64,000 bases of DNA from Beta vulgaris subsp. vulgaris. Its lineage: Eukaryota > Streptophyta > Magnoliopsida > Caryophyllales > Amaranthaceae. The stretch's first letter is position 1. Each line of letters starts with the position of its first letter. Positions 32,911 through 45,286 of the stretch are shown here, one piece after another. The notes beneath the pieces were generated by a model. It was not told the DNA's origin, searched no databases, and saw only the letters and a list, made by a program, of their open reading frames with translations. Both the position numbers and the translations under genes were made by a program. The stretch lies in assembly GCF_026745355.1 (NCBI RefSeq), contig NC_079209.1, positions 41,909,035 to 41,973,034 on the forward strand. The letters run 5' to 3'.

Positions 32911-33509
32911 TTAGTGTTGTTATCATAAAGTATTATATTAATAAATAAATTTTTTTTCTTACCCAGGACATAGCCCAAACCTAATAACTAATTTATCCTC
33001 AAAACTAAATTGTTAAACCAACATGCTTTATGGTTGGAGAACAATTTGTCAAATGCACAAACAACGGATCTACAAAACAATAGCGTATTGGTGCTATGAG
33101 TTTGTACTCCATGAAAACTGTAGCTTTCTGTGCCAATGACCATTCATAAGGTCTAACACAATTCACTAACATTCCCCCCAAAAACCATAAATCGAACTCA
33201 TCCTACATAGTTTTTTGGTACTTTATGCTAATCTGGACATACTGTTATGCAAATAGAAGCTGCTTTTGCTAATTGAAGCTATGAACCTCATAAATACAGA
33301 TTTTTTTTTAAATCATAGATTTACTATTTACCAACTTATCAACGAACTAAGCCAAGAAAAGCAACATATAGACATGGAACACGTAGATTTTAGAAAGGAA
33401 GCTCAAAATTCAAGACGGTCAAAACACCAGCTACTCAAAAGAGAGAGATATCCAAACTACTTTCCATATACACAGCAGGTGAACTGCATGAGCTCCAAAC
33501 ACCAGGGCT
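32911..33509. other. 3' flank of the RAE1 gene
   Basis: AT-rich intergenic DNA that should include the RAE1 3' untranslated region on the minus strand. No other gene seen. Confidence 0.4.
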
Positions 33510-36500
33510 TCATCGACGACTAGTGCCGCCAACTCTTGGCTTTCCTTTCACCTCAGACTCCTATAAAATAGAAAGATGACGACTTAACCTTCCAAAACAG
33601 AAGTAGCAAACATATTAAGAGAGGTAAAGTGATGGAAGTAAACATACCTGTGGTAAGTGTAAAAATATGTAGGACTTTGCAGTAGTGGGGTTATGGTTCT
33701 CAGCACCTTTACTCCAGTCATAACATGACTACAACAAGACATCAGAGAGACTCGGTCAGTTTGATATAAAACCAGCGATATATAGGTTTTTCCCCAGTGA
33801 GCTTATTATACCATGTTGAGTTGAAAAAGACCACATTTCTTTAGTCGAAATTTATCATTTTTAAAAAATGGTTTATTTTTCCAATATTATCTCTGAATAC
33901 AGGTTTCAGGACATACCGAGTATGCATAGATAGATCCATCAGTGTTGAACGAACTACAAGGTATTGGCTGACTGCATCTCGACATGGCCTAACAATAAAG
34001 TAATGTCATGAGGAGATACAACATCGAGAATAAAGAATCACAAAAGATCAGTATGACACTCTCTCATGTACAGGCAAGCACACAAAAGACAAAAAAGAAG
34101 ACATCAAGAGGCATGCTGCATGCAACATAGACTTCCACTGATAGATTGCAGTCATTGCACAAAGGATGAGTAGTGTAAGCCCTAAGGGAGTAAACTAAAA
34201 ATATAAGCACAGAGCATTTTAGGTAACCTTCAATCTCTGTTTACTGTCTTTGTCCCAGAAATTAAAAGCACCATCAGATCCTGCAGTTGCAAAAGTGCCA
34301 TGTACCTGGTTGAAAAAAAAAATTATTCAGACTGAATTTTGAACTTCAGGTCTCAGGACAGTACATCTTATAAGCTAGTTCTGCAGTTCCAATTACAACT
34401 CTAATGAAATAATAAAACCTACAACATCGATATATGCAATCATGAAGGATGTCCATGCATAGGAGGATGGAGATAGAGAGAGGCACATAGTTGGAAGCCA
34501 AGCTAAATATCAACAACAGCTTCACTGCGATAGGCTAAAGGCCAAAGCATTAATCATTCACAGATAATAACTAGCAGAAAATAAGTAAATGGGCCTATTG
34601 AAGCAGTAAGGCCCAGTTCTCTTAACTTCAAGACATGTATTTCGGTACAAAATACTTTTAATCAGTAAAATATACTTCTAATCAGTAAGCTGCACATAGA
34701 AGAAGTCAAGAAACACTAGAGAATCAGCGAAATTCAATTTTAACCACTAAAAGGCAATTTGAATCAACAAGAACAAGTTTTATCTTTTAATCATATAAAT
34801 TAGTTTAATGAATAAAAATAACTTATGTCCAGTAACATTTTAGTGAAGACGGCAGAACAGTGCATTATATTAATCCATGATAATTGATATACAAAAGAAA
34901 AGTATATATATAACTTACAGGATGGAAGTTCAAAGAGTTGACAGAATAAATCTCAGAGCCCTCTCTATGACATTTGAAAGTAAAATTCTTGTTTTGTTGT
35001 GCTGGTGCATCATCCAGATGATGAACTCCAACCCGTCCTTCAATTGATCCGACCTGGAAGTTAAGACAGATAAGAATCAACAAACATATCTGCATAGAAA
35101 AGTAGCATTGAATACAAGATAGAAGAAAGCCGAAACCCAAAAGAAGACAGGTACTTCGAGTAAAATAATGAGAATCACTAAATACTGCAACTGCGCAACA
35201 TACTAGCACAATAATAAACAAGAAATGTGTAACAGGAAATTTTGGACTAGAATAAAAAAAACAAACACCTTTTGGATAACTGACAACTTATAGCCAACTA
35301 GGAATAACAGTAAATCCTTCATTATGAACAATACTTCCTCTGTTCTTTTTCTATAATGAGATTTTTGTACTATTCACTCACCACCCTAACTATCTATTGT
35401 GATTTTTACGTAAGGAAAAATATAGTCATGTGGGGGTCTTGTTAGATTCGTCTCGATATATACTTTCAAGATATCATATTCGTATACTTTTTACTTAAAA
35501 GTAATTAAAGATATTAATAGTTGAAATTGTGCACTGGCAAACGCGATAACTCAATTATTGCAATAGAAAAGAACGGAGGAAGTATTTAGCAGATGAGCAT
35601 TATCAGTAATGCATGTGAATTCGGGGTACTACAAATCATTATATTATCTCCACTGCAGTACTTCAAAGAGGTATAGTCAAGCAAGTTCAGATATATAAAA
35701 GTAAAAAAACTGCTGACATAAACCGCCATGTTAGAGACCACCAATGAACTATCATTAGGATGAAAGTCTTATATGTTAACAAGCCTTGATCAGAAACGAT
35801 CAGTTAAGGATCAAGCGCGCAGAGGAGAGCAAGATATAGAGCTCAAAACCTAAAAAAAACAATACAGATTCATCTAGAGCAAGCTTACAGCATAACAAGG
35901 GGAGTAAACTCTTACCAAAAATCCTTGCTTATCAGGAAATGCAGCAACACATCTTGTCTGGTATTTAAGTGGTGACATTATCCTTTTGAATTCAGTCTGT
36001 CATTGGAAGAAGCAATTGTCTTAAGTATTATATCCATGACTGACCCCAACAAATAATGAATGTACCAAAATTGACATCATAAGCTTTTCGTCACAAGAAG
36101 TAAAATCACCTGCATCAAATTCTATACATCGGACAGGTGAAATTGAGCTTTGCAAGGCTTTACTAAGCTAGCCCAAAATCATGTTGGAGACAGAGATGCA
36201 CAAAGCGCATAATAGTACATCAACATTGTTTCACGAATACCCTCCCCCCCCCCTTCCTCCCTCACAAAATGCACCCTAAAAAATTGGGACCTAACAAAAG
36301 AAGAAAAAAAAATCCAGAAATTTAACATTGGTCATGGGATCCCTTCCACTCGATTGCAGGTGTGCAAGGTAAATGATCCAGGGGATTAAAAATCACTTCC
36401 TCTGTCTTTTTACTATTGCAACATTTCCCATTTATGGAAGCTCTATTAATTGCAAGATTACTAGATTCGACTAAAAAAATTCTCTATCTCTCTCTTATTA

Positions 36501-39500
36501 CATGGGAACCTCTTTTAATCTCCGTCTCTCTCTCTTCTCCTCAAATGGCTTCATTAAATGATGTGCCAATCTTGAATGTTGCAATAGAAAAATAGAGCAA
36601 GTAATGCTTACCACAACCTGAAGGTGGCTTTATGATGGTTTAACTTCGAGAATGGAAGAATCTCTTAGCTGCAGGATTGAGAATCCCTTCCCTCATAATT
36701 GAAGAGATAAGGAGTGTATATGTGAGTTAACTACAGTTCCTTCATCATCTTGCTAATTTGTATACAAAGAAACTGTACCACATAGGCATAATGCTACTCA
36801 TCTTTCCCCTTAGTTGTTTTTCCCCTGGTCCTCAGGGAGTGGGGCCAGGAGGAAATACCATATGTTTTTCTAGTTTTTGAAGATAGTCTCAAGAGAATCC
36901 AATAACTAATGTTCATAGACAAGATATTTCCTGATTGTTATGACTCAAGGTCAATACTAATACTCAAGAACCAAAAAACTTCTCACCGTCCCTGTATTCA
37001 AATTTTCATATCATTTCAAAAACAAATGAGTTACTAAACTGAAGTTTGGAGAAGGATTTTTATATAGTCTGAAGCAATTATCAAGAACAGCAAACAGCAA
37101 TTGTAGAGAAGAGATGAAGAGGGAAGTCTCAAGAGTTTAAACATGTCACCTGCGGGTTTTGCAAATTGAAGACTATGAGATTCCTATCTGCTGTTCCAAC
37201 AACCATAAGAGGATGCCGCACTGTCAGTGCATAGCAGCGCTCTGGCAGTTGTTGGGTGTGGACAGGATTTGGCTGCCTAGTGTCCCAGTACCTGAAATTA
37301 AGCAACTCAATGATAAACCAATTTAACAAGTATTGCAATGAACTTAAAGTTTCTCTCCTATAATCATCTTTTGGTTTGCGTTAGAAAATAAAGATAACAG
37401 TCATGAGCACTTTACAGATTTTCAATCACTAACTCATAGAAGTTATCTATAATCTCTACTATCTTTAAAAAGCGTTGACAAGAAAGTACATCCACCATGT
37501 GGCATTCTCCCTCTTCGATGATTCTCAATCTAAAATAAACTCGTACAACTGTATGGATGAAAGACACTTATCCACTGTCCAGTACAATTTTAATGCTTCT
37601 TTTTACCAAATTAAAGATAATACTACCGATCTTTAATGACAATCAAGTAATTAAGTTCCAATCCTTTGAATGTATGATACGAGTGACTTATTCCCGCCTT
37701 TTTACCAACATCTATCTATACCAAATCAACACCACATTAAAATTAGTCACAAGTATTGCTCATCACCCTAAAATGCAGACACACAACTCAGGACACCTGG
37801 CGATATCTATAGATATTAAAAAAATCAACAGGTACCAACAACAAATCTCGGGTATGATCGTGATTGTGTCAACTGCAGAACCACTTTCACGGGCCATGCG
37901 GTCAGTTTGCGGCTGTCGCAGCCTTATACTTACTCGTGGTAATCTCAAAACCTTTATAATGCGGTCGCGACGGAAGATGCAACCAATTTTTAGAACTATG
38001 TCGCCGGGGCCAACCACTAATTTACTTTCAAAGCAATAGTTTCAAAAGGAACACTATAGATATCTACAGAAATAAGAGGAATTAACAGCGAAACACAAAC
38101 AATGAGTCCTAGCTTCATCAAGTTCTAAAAAAAATATGTCGAGTCCTACCTTCATCAAGTTGTAAGAAAACTATGTCGAGTACTAGCTTCATCAAGTTCT
38201 AAGAATAATATGTCAAGTCCTAGCTTCATCATGTTCTAAGAAAACTATGTCCAATAATTATTTTTCTTTCGTTTAGTTCCAACTAAAATATGCCACCTAG
38301 ATTCATTCTAATGGAAAAATGATAATATTACGAGCACAAAGCTAGATTATGTCAAAACAAGAGGATAAAAAAAACTTGGGTTAGGACTACCAGAGCAATC
38401 ATGCATCACTTGGAGCTTCTTTCTCGATACAGAGTTACACAAATAAGAAAAGAGCAATCTTACACAGCACTCACCTAAGTGTTTTGTCCCAGCTCCCAGT
38501 AACCAGAAGACTCATTTCAGGAATCCAAGCCATCTGATTTATAGGTGCATCATGCATAGCTACAGTAATTGGTTGGCCACCAGACAACAAGGGCCACATC
38601 TTTGCCTGTTTGTCACAGCCTCCTGAAAAGACAGTTGTTCCATCATCCTTCCAAGCTGAGCAGAGAACCTACAATAAAGATCAGGGTTATACTGACAACA
38701 TTCCATCTGAAAGGGCAACTGACCACATCACTATCTTCTTTTATGATTCTCGTTTTGTAATGATTTAGTTACCGGCTGCTCATGAGATATGACTGCCTTT
38801 GGTGTACTGCTGACATTTGTTCCACTATGCATTATCTCCCAACAACGCACCTAAAAAGCATGAGAGTGAGGTTATGCAAGATGAAGATATCATATCATGT
38901 TAAAGTTAAACTACAAAAGATTTGGAGACCAATAAACAGCCAAATACTTGACATTCCTCATTTCATTTATCGGTAAAATATAGTTTCTCAAACTTCAACT
39001 AGCTCGTAATTTCAAACCAACTATTTATCACTTTGTTGCCATGTATTTATCACGAATGTCATTCAGGATTAAGAAGGCACATTGATATTCTCAGAGAGGG
39101 GCAAAACATCTTCTAGTACTGATTGATCAATCATAGTGATAATCATGGTGATACTCTTTCATCAAAGAAACAAGCAAGGTAAAGAAAATATTGGATTCCG
39201 CAGTTCATAACATTGTCTATTTGATTATTATTATTCAGCACCTTTCACATCATGCAAATAGCATATCGTAGTTAAATCTAGTTCAGCAGGGAAAGGACAC
39301 ATTCGTAAAGGAAATCATTCAATAGTATCCAATGATAGAATAGAAACTTGAATACATCTCTTCCTTTTCTTCCCCATTTTGAAAAGAAAACAGACAAGAT
39401 TCATCAGTCGATCTATTTAAATTAATCAGTAATTCCAGACTTCTCTTGTCTAGCAACAATAGTGAAAAACAAAAACCATGCTGATCTAGCTCTCTAAGCG

Positions 39501-40807
39501 ACAAGCCAAGCAAGCCTATTTGTTTTGAAAGACATGCCAGGTCTAATATTTTAAAACTTTACTATGGGTAGGTATCTATTACACACTGTAGTTGAGTTGA
39601 GTTGTCACAGAGGGTGTTCTTCTGAAACTACCTTTAATGAGTATTTAAATACAAAGCACCCATTCAGCATTCAAGAAAAACAACCAACAAGGAGCTTTCT
39701 CATAGACGAAAATGTTTGACGTAATTCTCTTCATCTCAATTCTCAAACCAACTCGGCAAAAACCTAAATGATTACATCAAAGCAAAATTCTGTGTTTTCA
39801 ACTTTATAAACTTACACCTCCTACATGGGCACAAGACACTAAACATCTAAATTCTCATTGTTAAGTATCTAAATGCAAATGGTGAAAATGGTGGGTATCA
39901 TGTCCAACACATTTACAAAATTTCCCCATATACTCAAATTCCAAAAGTAAGATATTTAACAATTGGCCATTTTAGTAATTCTCCTAAACTTAAGCTCTCA
40001 TAACAAAAATAATTTACAAATTTGCGAATCGCAAAACATAGAGCAGTACCCTCTTACCCTTGTCCAACTATCACAGTCAAGTTCACTTTAGCAAGCCAAG
40101 CAAAGATTGTAACAGCTATGTAAGGAAGAAGCAAGTAACATAACAAGATACACATAAGAGCGAAAGGAAAGTTACATAAAAACCAACCTGATTATCCCAT
40201 GAAGTAGCAACAAGGTGATTAGCTTTGGGACTAAAATTTAGGCTAGAAACTGAATCACCTGGTGGTTGAGGCACCTGAATATTCATAATCAAACCCAATA
40301 TTTCATTACAAAAATTGTTAATTAAATACCAAAAAACTACTATTCCCTCCATCCCATCATATAGTGTTTCTCATTTTTCACTAGAATCAAGGTGAGTGAA
40401 ACATTATATAATAATAAACAATTAATTAGGAAAAAGAATGGAGAATACTGGGCGAAAGAGCATTAAATGTATTAAAAATTCAATCCTTAGTTGAATAAAC
40501 AAACAAAACTAACCCCAAGGGAGCAAATAAATTATGGTTTTTTTAGGCAAATCAAGGAAAATTGTAGAACTAAACAAACAAGAACAACATTGACACCAAA
40601 AAAAAATACAAGCAGGATTAGGGGAGAGTGTTACTACTACATTCAACTAATTACTTACATTTTCTTGAATTTCAGTATTTCAACAAAAACAATCTACGAA
40701 AAAGGGTTTTAGCTTAAATAAAAACTGTAATAACTTAACTTTACCTCATATGATTTATTTGGATTTGGGTTTTGACTTATATTGGTAAGAGATGAAAATG
40801 TCGACAT
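33510..40807 (-). CDS. RAE1: mRNA export factor RAE1/GLE2-like WD40 protein, complete, 353 aa
   Basis: Eleven minus-strand exons: 40807-40745, 40274-40188, 38850-38773, 38668-38475, 37291-37150, 35996-35916, 35053-34919, 34305-34228, 33988-33917, 33728-33648 and 33560-33510. All junctions are GT-AG and the sum is 1062 nt with no break. RAE1 is a seven-bladed beta-propeller that binds Nup98 at the nuclear pore and helps mRNA export and spindle function. The conserved blocks are present in order: [132 protein letters not shown] and [13 protein letters not shown]. The length is close to the 349 aa of Arabidopsis RAE1. WDTR at residues 143-146 is a WDxR motif, as in DDB1-CUL4 receptors. Introns hold two Stowaway MITEs and a minisatellite. 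Confidence 0.96.
35334..35582. mobile_element. Stowaway-type MITE in RAE1 intron 6
   Basis: The left end is CTTCCTCTGTTCTTTTTCTA and the right end, reverse-complemented, is CTTCCTCCGTTCTTTTCTAT, with TA on both sides. 249 bp, wholly intronic. Confidence 0.82.
36396..36601. mobile_element. Stowaway-like MITE in RAE1 intron 5
   Basis: The left arm is CTTCCTCTGTCTTTTTACTA-TTGCAACATT and the right, reverse-complemented, is CTTGCTCTATTTTTCTA-TTGCAACATT. The right flank is TA, while the left flank reads CA. About 206 bp and moderately decayed. Confidence 0.65.
38102..38252. repeat. minisatellite in RAE1 intron 4 (about 37 bp x 4)
   Basis: Four head-to-tail copies share GAGTCCTAGCTTCATCAAGT and TCTAAGAAAACTATGTC with scattered changes. 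Non-coding. Confidence 0.75.
40343..40450. mobile_element. partial Stowaway-type MITE in RAE1 intron 1
   Basis: The left terminus TTCCCTCCATCCCATCATAT-AGTGTTTCTCATTTTTCAC matches the family of the MITE at 433-795. The opposite arm is only partly visible (GTGAGTGAAACATTATATAA), so the element has lost its right end. Confidence 0.5.
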
Positions 40808-41011
40808 TAGAGCTAAACAAAGAAAAATAAACAAAATAATAATTAGTACAGCAAGAAAATATCAAAGACATTATTATAAGAACAGCATGAAGTGGGAAAA
40901 CTACTTACTAGTAAAAGAGGAACTAAGATATGGGATTTTCGAGAATTATGCAGAGATGAAGAGAGGGAAAAAGAGGAGAGAGAAAGTAAATTTAGGGTGA
41001 AACCGTGAAAG

Positions 41012-41019
41012 TATTTATA
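41012..41019 (-). promoter_or_regulatory. candidate TATA box of RAE1
   Basis: TATAAATA on the minus strand, about 205 bp upstream of the RAE1 start codon, followed by a C/T-rich leader (CTCTCCTCTTTTTCCCTCTC on the minus strand). LINE-derived sequence begins about 270 bp further away, so the gene has a short private promoter. Confidence 0.5.
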
Positions 41020-41289
41020 TGGACTGAAGAGAAGTGAGTTAGCGTGAGAAGAAGGCAGGGATGACTGAAGAAGAGTTTTGAGTTTCGGGCATGAATTTGG
41101 AATCCCAGCGTCGTAACGAAGCTAAGAGAAAGTCAATAAAACTAAATTGAAATAAAAGAAAGGATTTATAAGCCGAAATATGAAAATACTGCCTTAAAAC
41201 TTAAAAGTGGAAGTTAATTAAATCATAACTTCATTTATTTACAAAGCATTCCTTCCTCCAGATTTTAAAGTAAAAAAAGTCTCTCTCTA

Positions 41290-42720
41290 AGGTGAACTAG
41301 GGCTTGAGTGGTTTTTGTGAGTCTTGGATCTCGAGTCGTTTTCCCTCCTTGGGATCGTAGTCAGTCAATTATGGCTGACGAAATTGCAAATAAATGTGCG
41401 GAATTAAGGATTACAGATGACGAAATCAAGATCGTAGCATTCTTAGCCATCGATGATGAAGGACCTAGTGATAACGTTGATTCGGGAATTGGTCTATCGA
41501 TCGTAGGCAAAGTGTTAACAATTAGACCATATAATTTCGAGGCTATGAAAAGAACGATGAACCAAATCTGGATGATATCTAAAGGAGCATTGTTTCGGTC
41601 AATTGAGAACGGGCTCTTTGTTGTCCAATTTGCTTCTTTGCGTGACAAAACGAAGGTCATGGCAGGACACCCATGGACGTTTGATAATAATTTACTCATG
41701 TTAGAGGAGATTATGGGGAGTGCTCAACCATCAAATATATCGATTACTTTAACTCCTTTCCGGGTTAGGTTGTACAACCTTCCCATGAACAGTCGTACTG
41801 AAAAGAGGATTCGAGCAATTGGTGGTGGGTTGGGTGAGGTTTTAGAAGTGGAGTCTGATGGGATTACATGGGATAAGTCGGCGCGGTTGAAAATTATGCT
41901 AGATGTCACGAAGCCTTTGCGGCGTATACATCAGGTTCGATCGAGGGATGGGAAGGTTGTGGTTGTGGAGATCAAGTACGAGCGATTACCAAATTTCTGC
42001 TACGCGTGTGGAGTCTTAGGGCATATTGAAAGGAACTGTCTTACGATGGCAAAGGAGCTAGAGTAGGGAGAAGGTTAAGCAATGGGGGGCCTGACTACGT
42101 GCGTCTCTGAGACGTGCCAGGTTGAGGATGGATGAGGAGGTAAAAGCATTTCGTGGGTGTGCTAGGAATATGATTTTCAAGGCATCATTGGAGAAAATGG
42201 GGATTACAGAGGGGGAGCATGCTGCGACTGACGAGTCTCGTATATTTGTTGTGGAGAATCCAAAAGCTGTGGAGGTGGCTGACCCCTAAGCAGTGGAGGC
42301 TGTGGAAGATGGGGCGGTGGACCGTGCGCTAGATAATGTTGAGAAATCTGCTCAAGCATGTAGCACGCATATCACTCCAGGTGCATGTGGAGTGAAAGTT
42401 GAAGTAAGTTTAAATTCTACCTCTGGCTCTATAATGAATGGTGTTCTGTTTCTAAGCCTAGAAAAGTGAAGTTGATGCCACGTAAACATGATACTGGTCT
42501 TTTAAATATTAATGCAAACGTTGGTGGAGCTTCGTGTGAAAATTTAATTTTTGGGGTTATAAGCGCAAGCTCCCACATGAAATGGTATTAGATGACAATG
42601 TTGGAGTGGAGGTTGGTTTAAAAAAGTCATTTAGTGGAAGTTGGGTGTTTACCTTTGGGATATTTTTTCTTAGAAGAGACCTATCTATCTGATAGCAAGT
42701 TTTTGTATTACCATTCCCAA
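41290..42720 (+). mobile_element. LINE ORF1 region (5' part of an L1-type LINE)
   Basis: The leader CTAGGGCTTGAG is followed by an ORF1 frame at 41308-42066 and then decayed sequence with many stops to about 42720. The element stops where the minus-strand LINE begins. No RT on this strand follows, so it is truncated. Confidence 0.7.
41308..42066 (+). CDS. LINE ORF1 protein with DUF4283 and zinc knuckle, 252 aa
   Basis: The real start is probably MADEIANKC at 41371, since residues upstream of it look untranslated. A DUF4283-type nucleic-acid-binding domain (FRSIENGLFVVQFASLRDK, VMAGHPWTFDNNLLMLEE) is followed by a Cys-His zinc knuckle, CYACGVLGHIERNC (CX2CX4HX4C). Such proteins bind the LINE RNA. 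The frame stays open to 42066, then stops become frequent where ORF1 should continue, so this is a truncated transposon gene and not a host gene. Confidence 0.75.
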   Translation: MVFVSLGSRVVFPPWDRSQSIMADEIANKCAELRITDDEIKIVAFLAIDDEGPSDNVDSGIGLSIVGKVLTIRPYNFEAMKRTMNQIWMISKGALFRSIENGLFVVQFASLRDKTKVMAGHPWTFDNNLLMLEEIMGSAQPSNISITLTPFRVRLYNLPMNSRTEKRIRAIGGGLGEVLEVESDGITWDKSARLKIMLDVTKPLRRIHQVRSRDGKVVVVEIKYERLPNFCYACGVLGHIERNCLTMAKELE

Positions 42721-44464
42721 ATCTTTTGGTTATACCTTGCTTGAGTGAGGAGGCTATAGTGAGAAGGCTTCTAAGGCAAAAGTTGAGTTCACCAATTTTT
42801 TGTTTGCTAGAGCCAAAGAAAGAGGATCATCTTTGTGTCTTACCTTGTAAATTATGTGTATTAAGAGGCTCTGATTTCTGTGAATTCTCCATGCCTTATT
42901 GAAGAGAAGAGATTTCTTTACACAAGAGATGTTTCTCATACCCAACCCTCTCATATCCTTATGGGATTCCAAAACCTCTTTTTTTTTTCTCCAATAAATT
43001 GGTGTTTTATCCATAGTTCAAGACCACCAGAACTTGAGGAAGATTAAAGAATTTTTTTTTTTGTGTTCTTTTGGAGAGGAGATATATATAGATGATATGA
43101 GAGGCAAGGCTAGAAAGCATGATGTTAATGAGAATTAGCTTTCTAGTTTGGGAGAGATTGATAAATTTCCAAGAAGATATTATGTTGATGGTTTTGTGCA
43201 AAATATCATTGAAGCTAGCCGTGTTTCTTCCATTAACTTCCTCAGGAAACCCAAGATAAGTACCTACCTTGATCTTGTTTGAAACCCCAAGGGGTTTTCT
43301 CATGATACGAACAAATGTGGATGAAGTGTTAAGACTAAAGATAATATGGGACTTGTCAAAGTTTACCATCTCACATGATTTCGTGCAGATGTCTGATAAT
43401 ATCTCTTTTTTCTTCCAACAATTTTCCGAATTTGCTTTAAAGAAAAGTAAGGCGTCATCTGTAAAGAATAGATAGGAAATCGTCGGCGCTGATCGTGCAA
43501 TTTTCAGACCTTGAATTTCGTTGAATTGCTAATTAAGGATCAATTTCTTGGAGAGAACCTCCATACACAGAATGAAGATGCATGAAGAAAGTTGATCGGC
43601 CTGCATGAGCTTGACCTTTGGGCTAAAAAATTAAGTAGGCTTTTCATTCACCAAAATTGAATAAGTGATTGTTGTAATACATTGCATAATCCAGTTATCC
43701 AGCATTCCGGGAATAATATTCTTCTTAGCATGGCCTCCACAAAGTTCCATCTTATTCTATCGTAGGTTTTAATTAGGTCTATCTTCAGAATACATGCAAA
43801 TGAGTTGCCCTTCTTTCTTTTCTTGACCCAATAGATTATTTCATGTGAGATGAAGCAATTATTGGACATTTTTCTTCACGGCACGAAAGCATTTTGAAAA
43901 TCACCAACTAGGTCCCCTAGAATCCTTTTTAGTCTTGTAACTACCAGGTTAGAGGGATTTTATATGAAGAGTTACAGAAACTTATTGGTCGATATTCTTT
44001 AATCTCTTGAGGTCAATCAACTTTGGGGATTAGTGTAATGTATGTTCGATTTTGCTCTTTCAAGAGAAAACCAGAAGAAAGAAAGGAATTAAAACTATCA
44101 ATGATATATTTTCTCACTATGTTTCAATTTCTTTGATATAGAATAGTGGTGAAATTCTGACAGGTCCTAGCCATTCCAAAGGGTGTGCTGAAGCAGGCTT
44201 GTTTTATGTCCTTCTTTGAAAATCATTTCGAGAGAAGAGTGCGATGATCATTGGTTAGAACTGCAATGTTGTGCAAAATGCTATCCTCTGAGTAGATATG
44301 ATGGAGATGTGATCCTCCTGCATACAGATTCTCAAAAGTGAAAGTATTGGGTCAGACCGTCTGGCCCAATACTTTCCGTCGGACGACCTTACAAACCTCT
44401 TAAATTTAGCAGCTCCGATCAAATGTTGTCGTTTTAGAGACGCTTCTGCACCATCATAACCACC

Positions 44465-44490
44465 GTCATCATCATCATCATCATCACCAT
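44465..44490. repeat. ATC microsatellite
   Basis: CATCATCATCATCATCATCA-type run inside the Mutator-like element. Confidence 0.8.
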
Positions 44491-44747
44491 GATTCTAATG
44501 GGAAATTCCTTTGAGTTACGGCAGACTTAAGAAAATTGCAGCAGATGGATCGGAATAGATCGGTTGACAGTATACAGAAACAAAATCCTATTTTTCTCTC
44601 TTTATCTAATCTAAAAGAAAAAAAGAGTGAAATAGAGAAGAAACAAGAAAGAGGCAAGGGATGGGGTGTGGAAGGTAGCGTGAAGAAAAGCATAGAGACA
44701 ACTCATTCTCAATACCCACACGAGATTCAGGTTGTGTTTTTTTTTTT

Positions 44748-45104
44748 CATTTGGTCTTCTGTTGACTTTCAGTTGGTGTGTTAAATCCTTCAGCTTGTGT
44801 TGTTTTTCTTTCATTTGGTCTTCTGTTGACTTTTAGTTGGTGTGTTAAATCTTTCATCTTCTGTTGTTTTTCTTTCATTTGGTCTTCTGTTGACTTTCAG
44901 TTGGTGTATTAAATCTTTCAGCTTGTGTTGTTTTTCTTTCAGTTGGTGTGTTAAATCTTTCATCTTGTGTTATTTTTCTTTCATTTGGTCTTCTGTTGAC
45001 TTTCAGTTGGTGTATTAAATCTTTCAGCTTGTGTTATTTTTCTTTCAGTTGGTGTGTAAATTATTTCAGCTTGTGTTGTTAATTTTTCATTTGGTCTTCT
45101 GAAC
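44748..45104. repeat. minisatellite, about 64-bp unit, 5 to 6 copies
   Basis: Units contain CATTTGGTCTTCTGTTGAC, TTTCAGTTGGTGTGTTAAAT and CAGCTTGTGTTGTTTTTCTT. The first three copies are nearly full length and the later ones lack parts. It lies in the Mutator-like element. Confidence 0.8.
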
Positions 45105-45286
45105 AAAAATTGAAACCAACTGAAAAAAATTTGAAACCAACTGAAAAAATGAAGACTAACTGAAAAAAAATTAAGACTAACTGAAAAAAAATGAAGACTG
45201 ACTGAAAAAAAATGAAGACTAACTGAAAAAAAATTAAGACTAACTGAAAAAAAATTAAGACTAACTGAAAAAAAATTAAGACTACC
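45103..45286. repeat. minisatellite, about 21-bp unit, 9 copies
   Basis: Copies of AACTGAAAAAAAATTAAGACT and variants (written ACTGAAAAAAAATTAAGACT in the 20-base core). The CCAACTGAAA form of the first units is the reverse complement of TTTCAGTTGG in the neighbouring 64-bp array. A minus-strand open frame across it encodes only an FFQLV-type repeat and is an artefact of the array. Confidence 0.82.
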
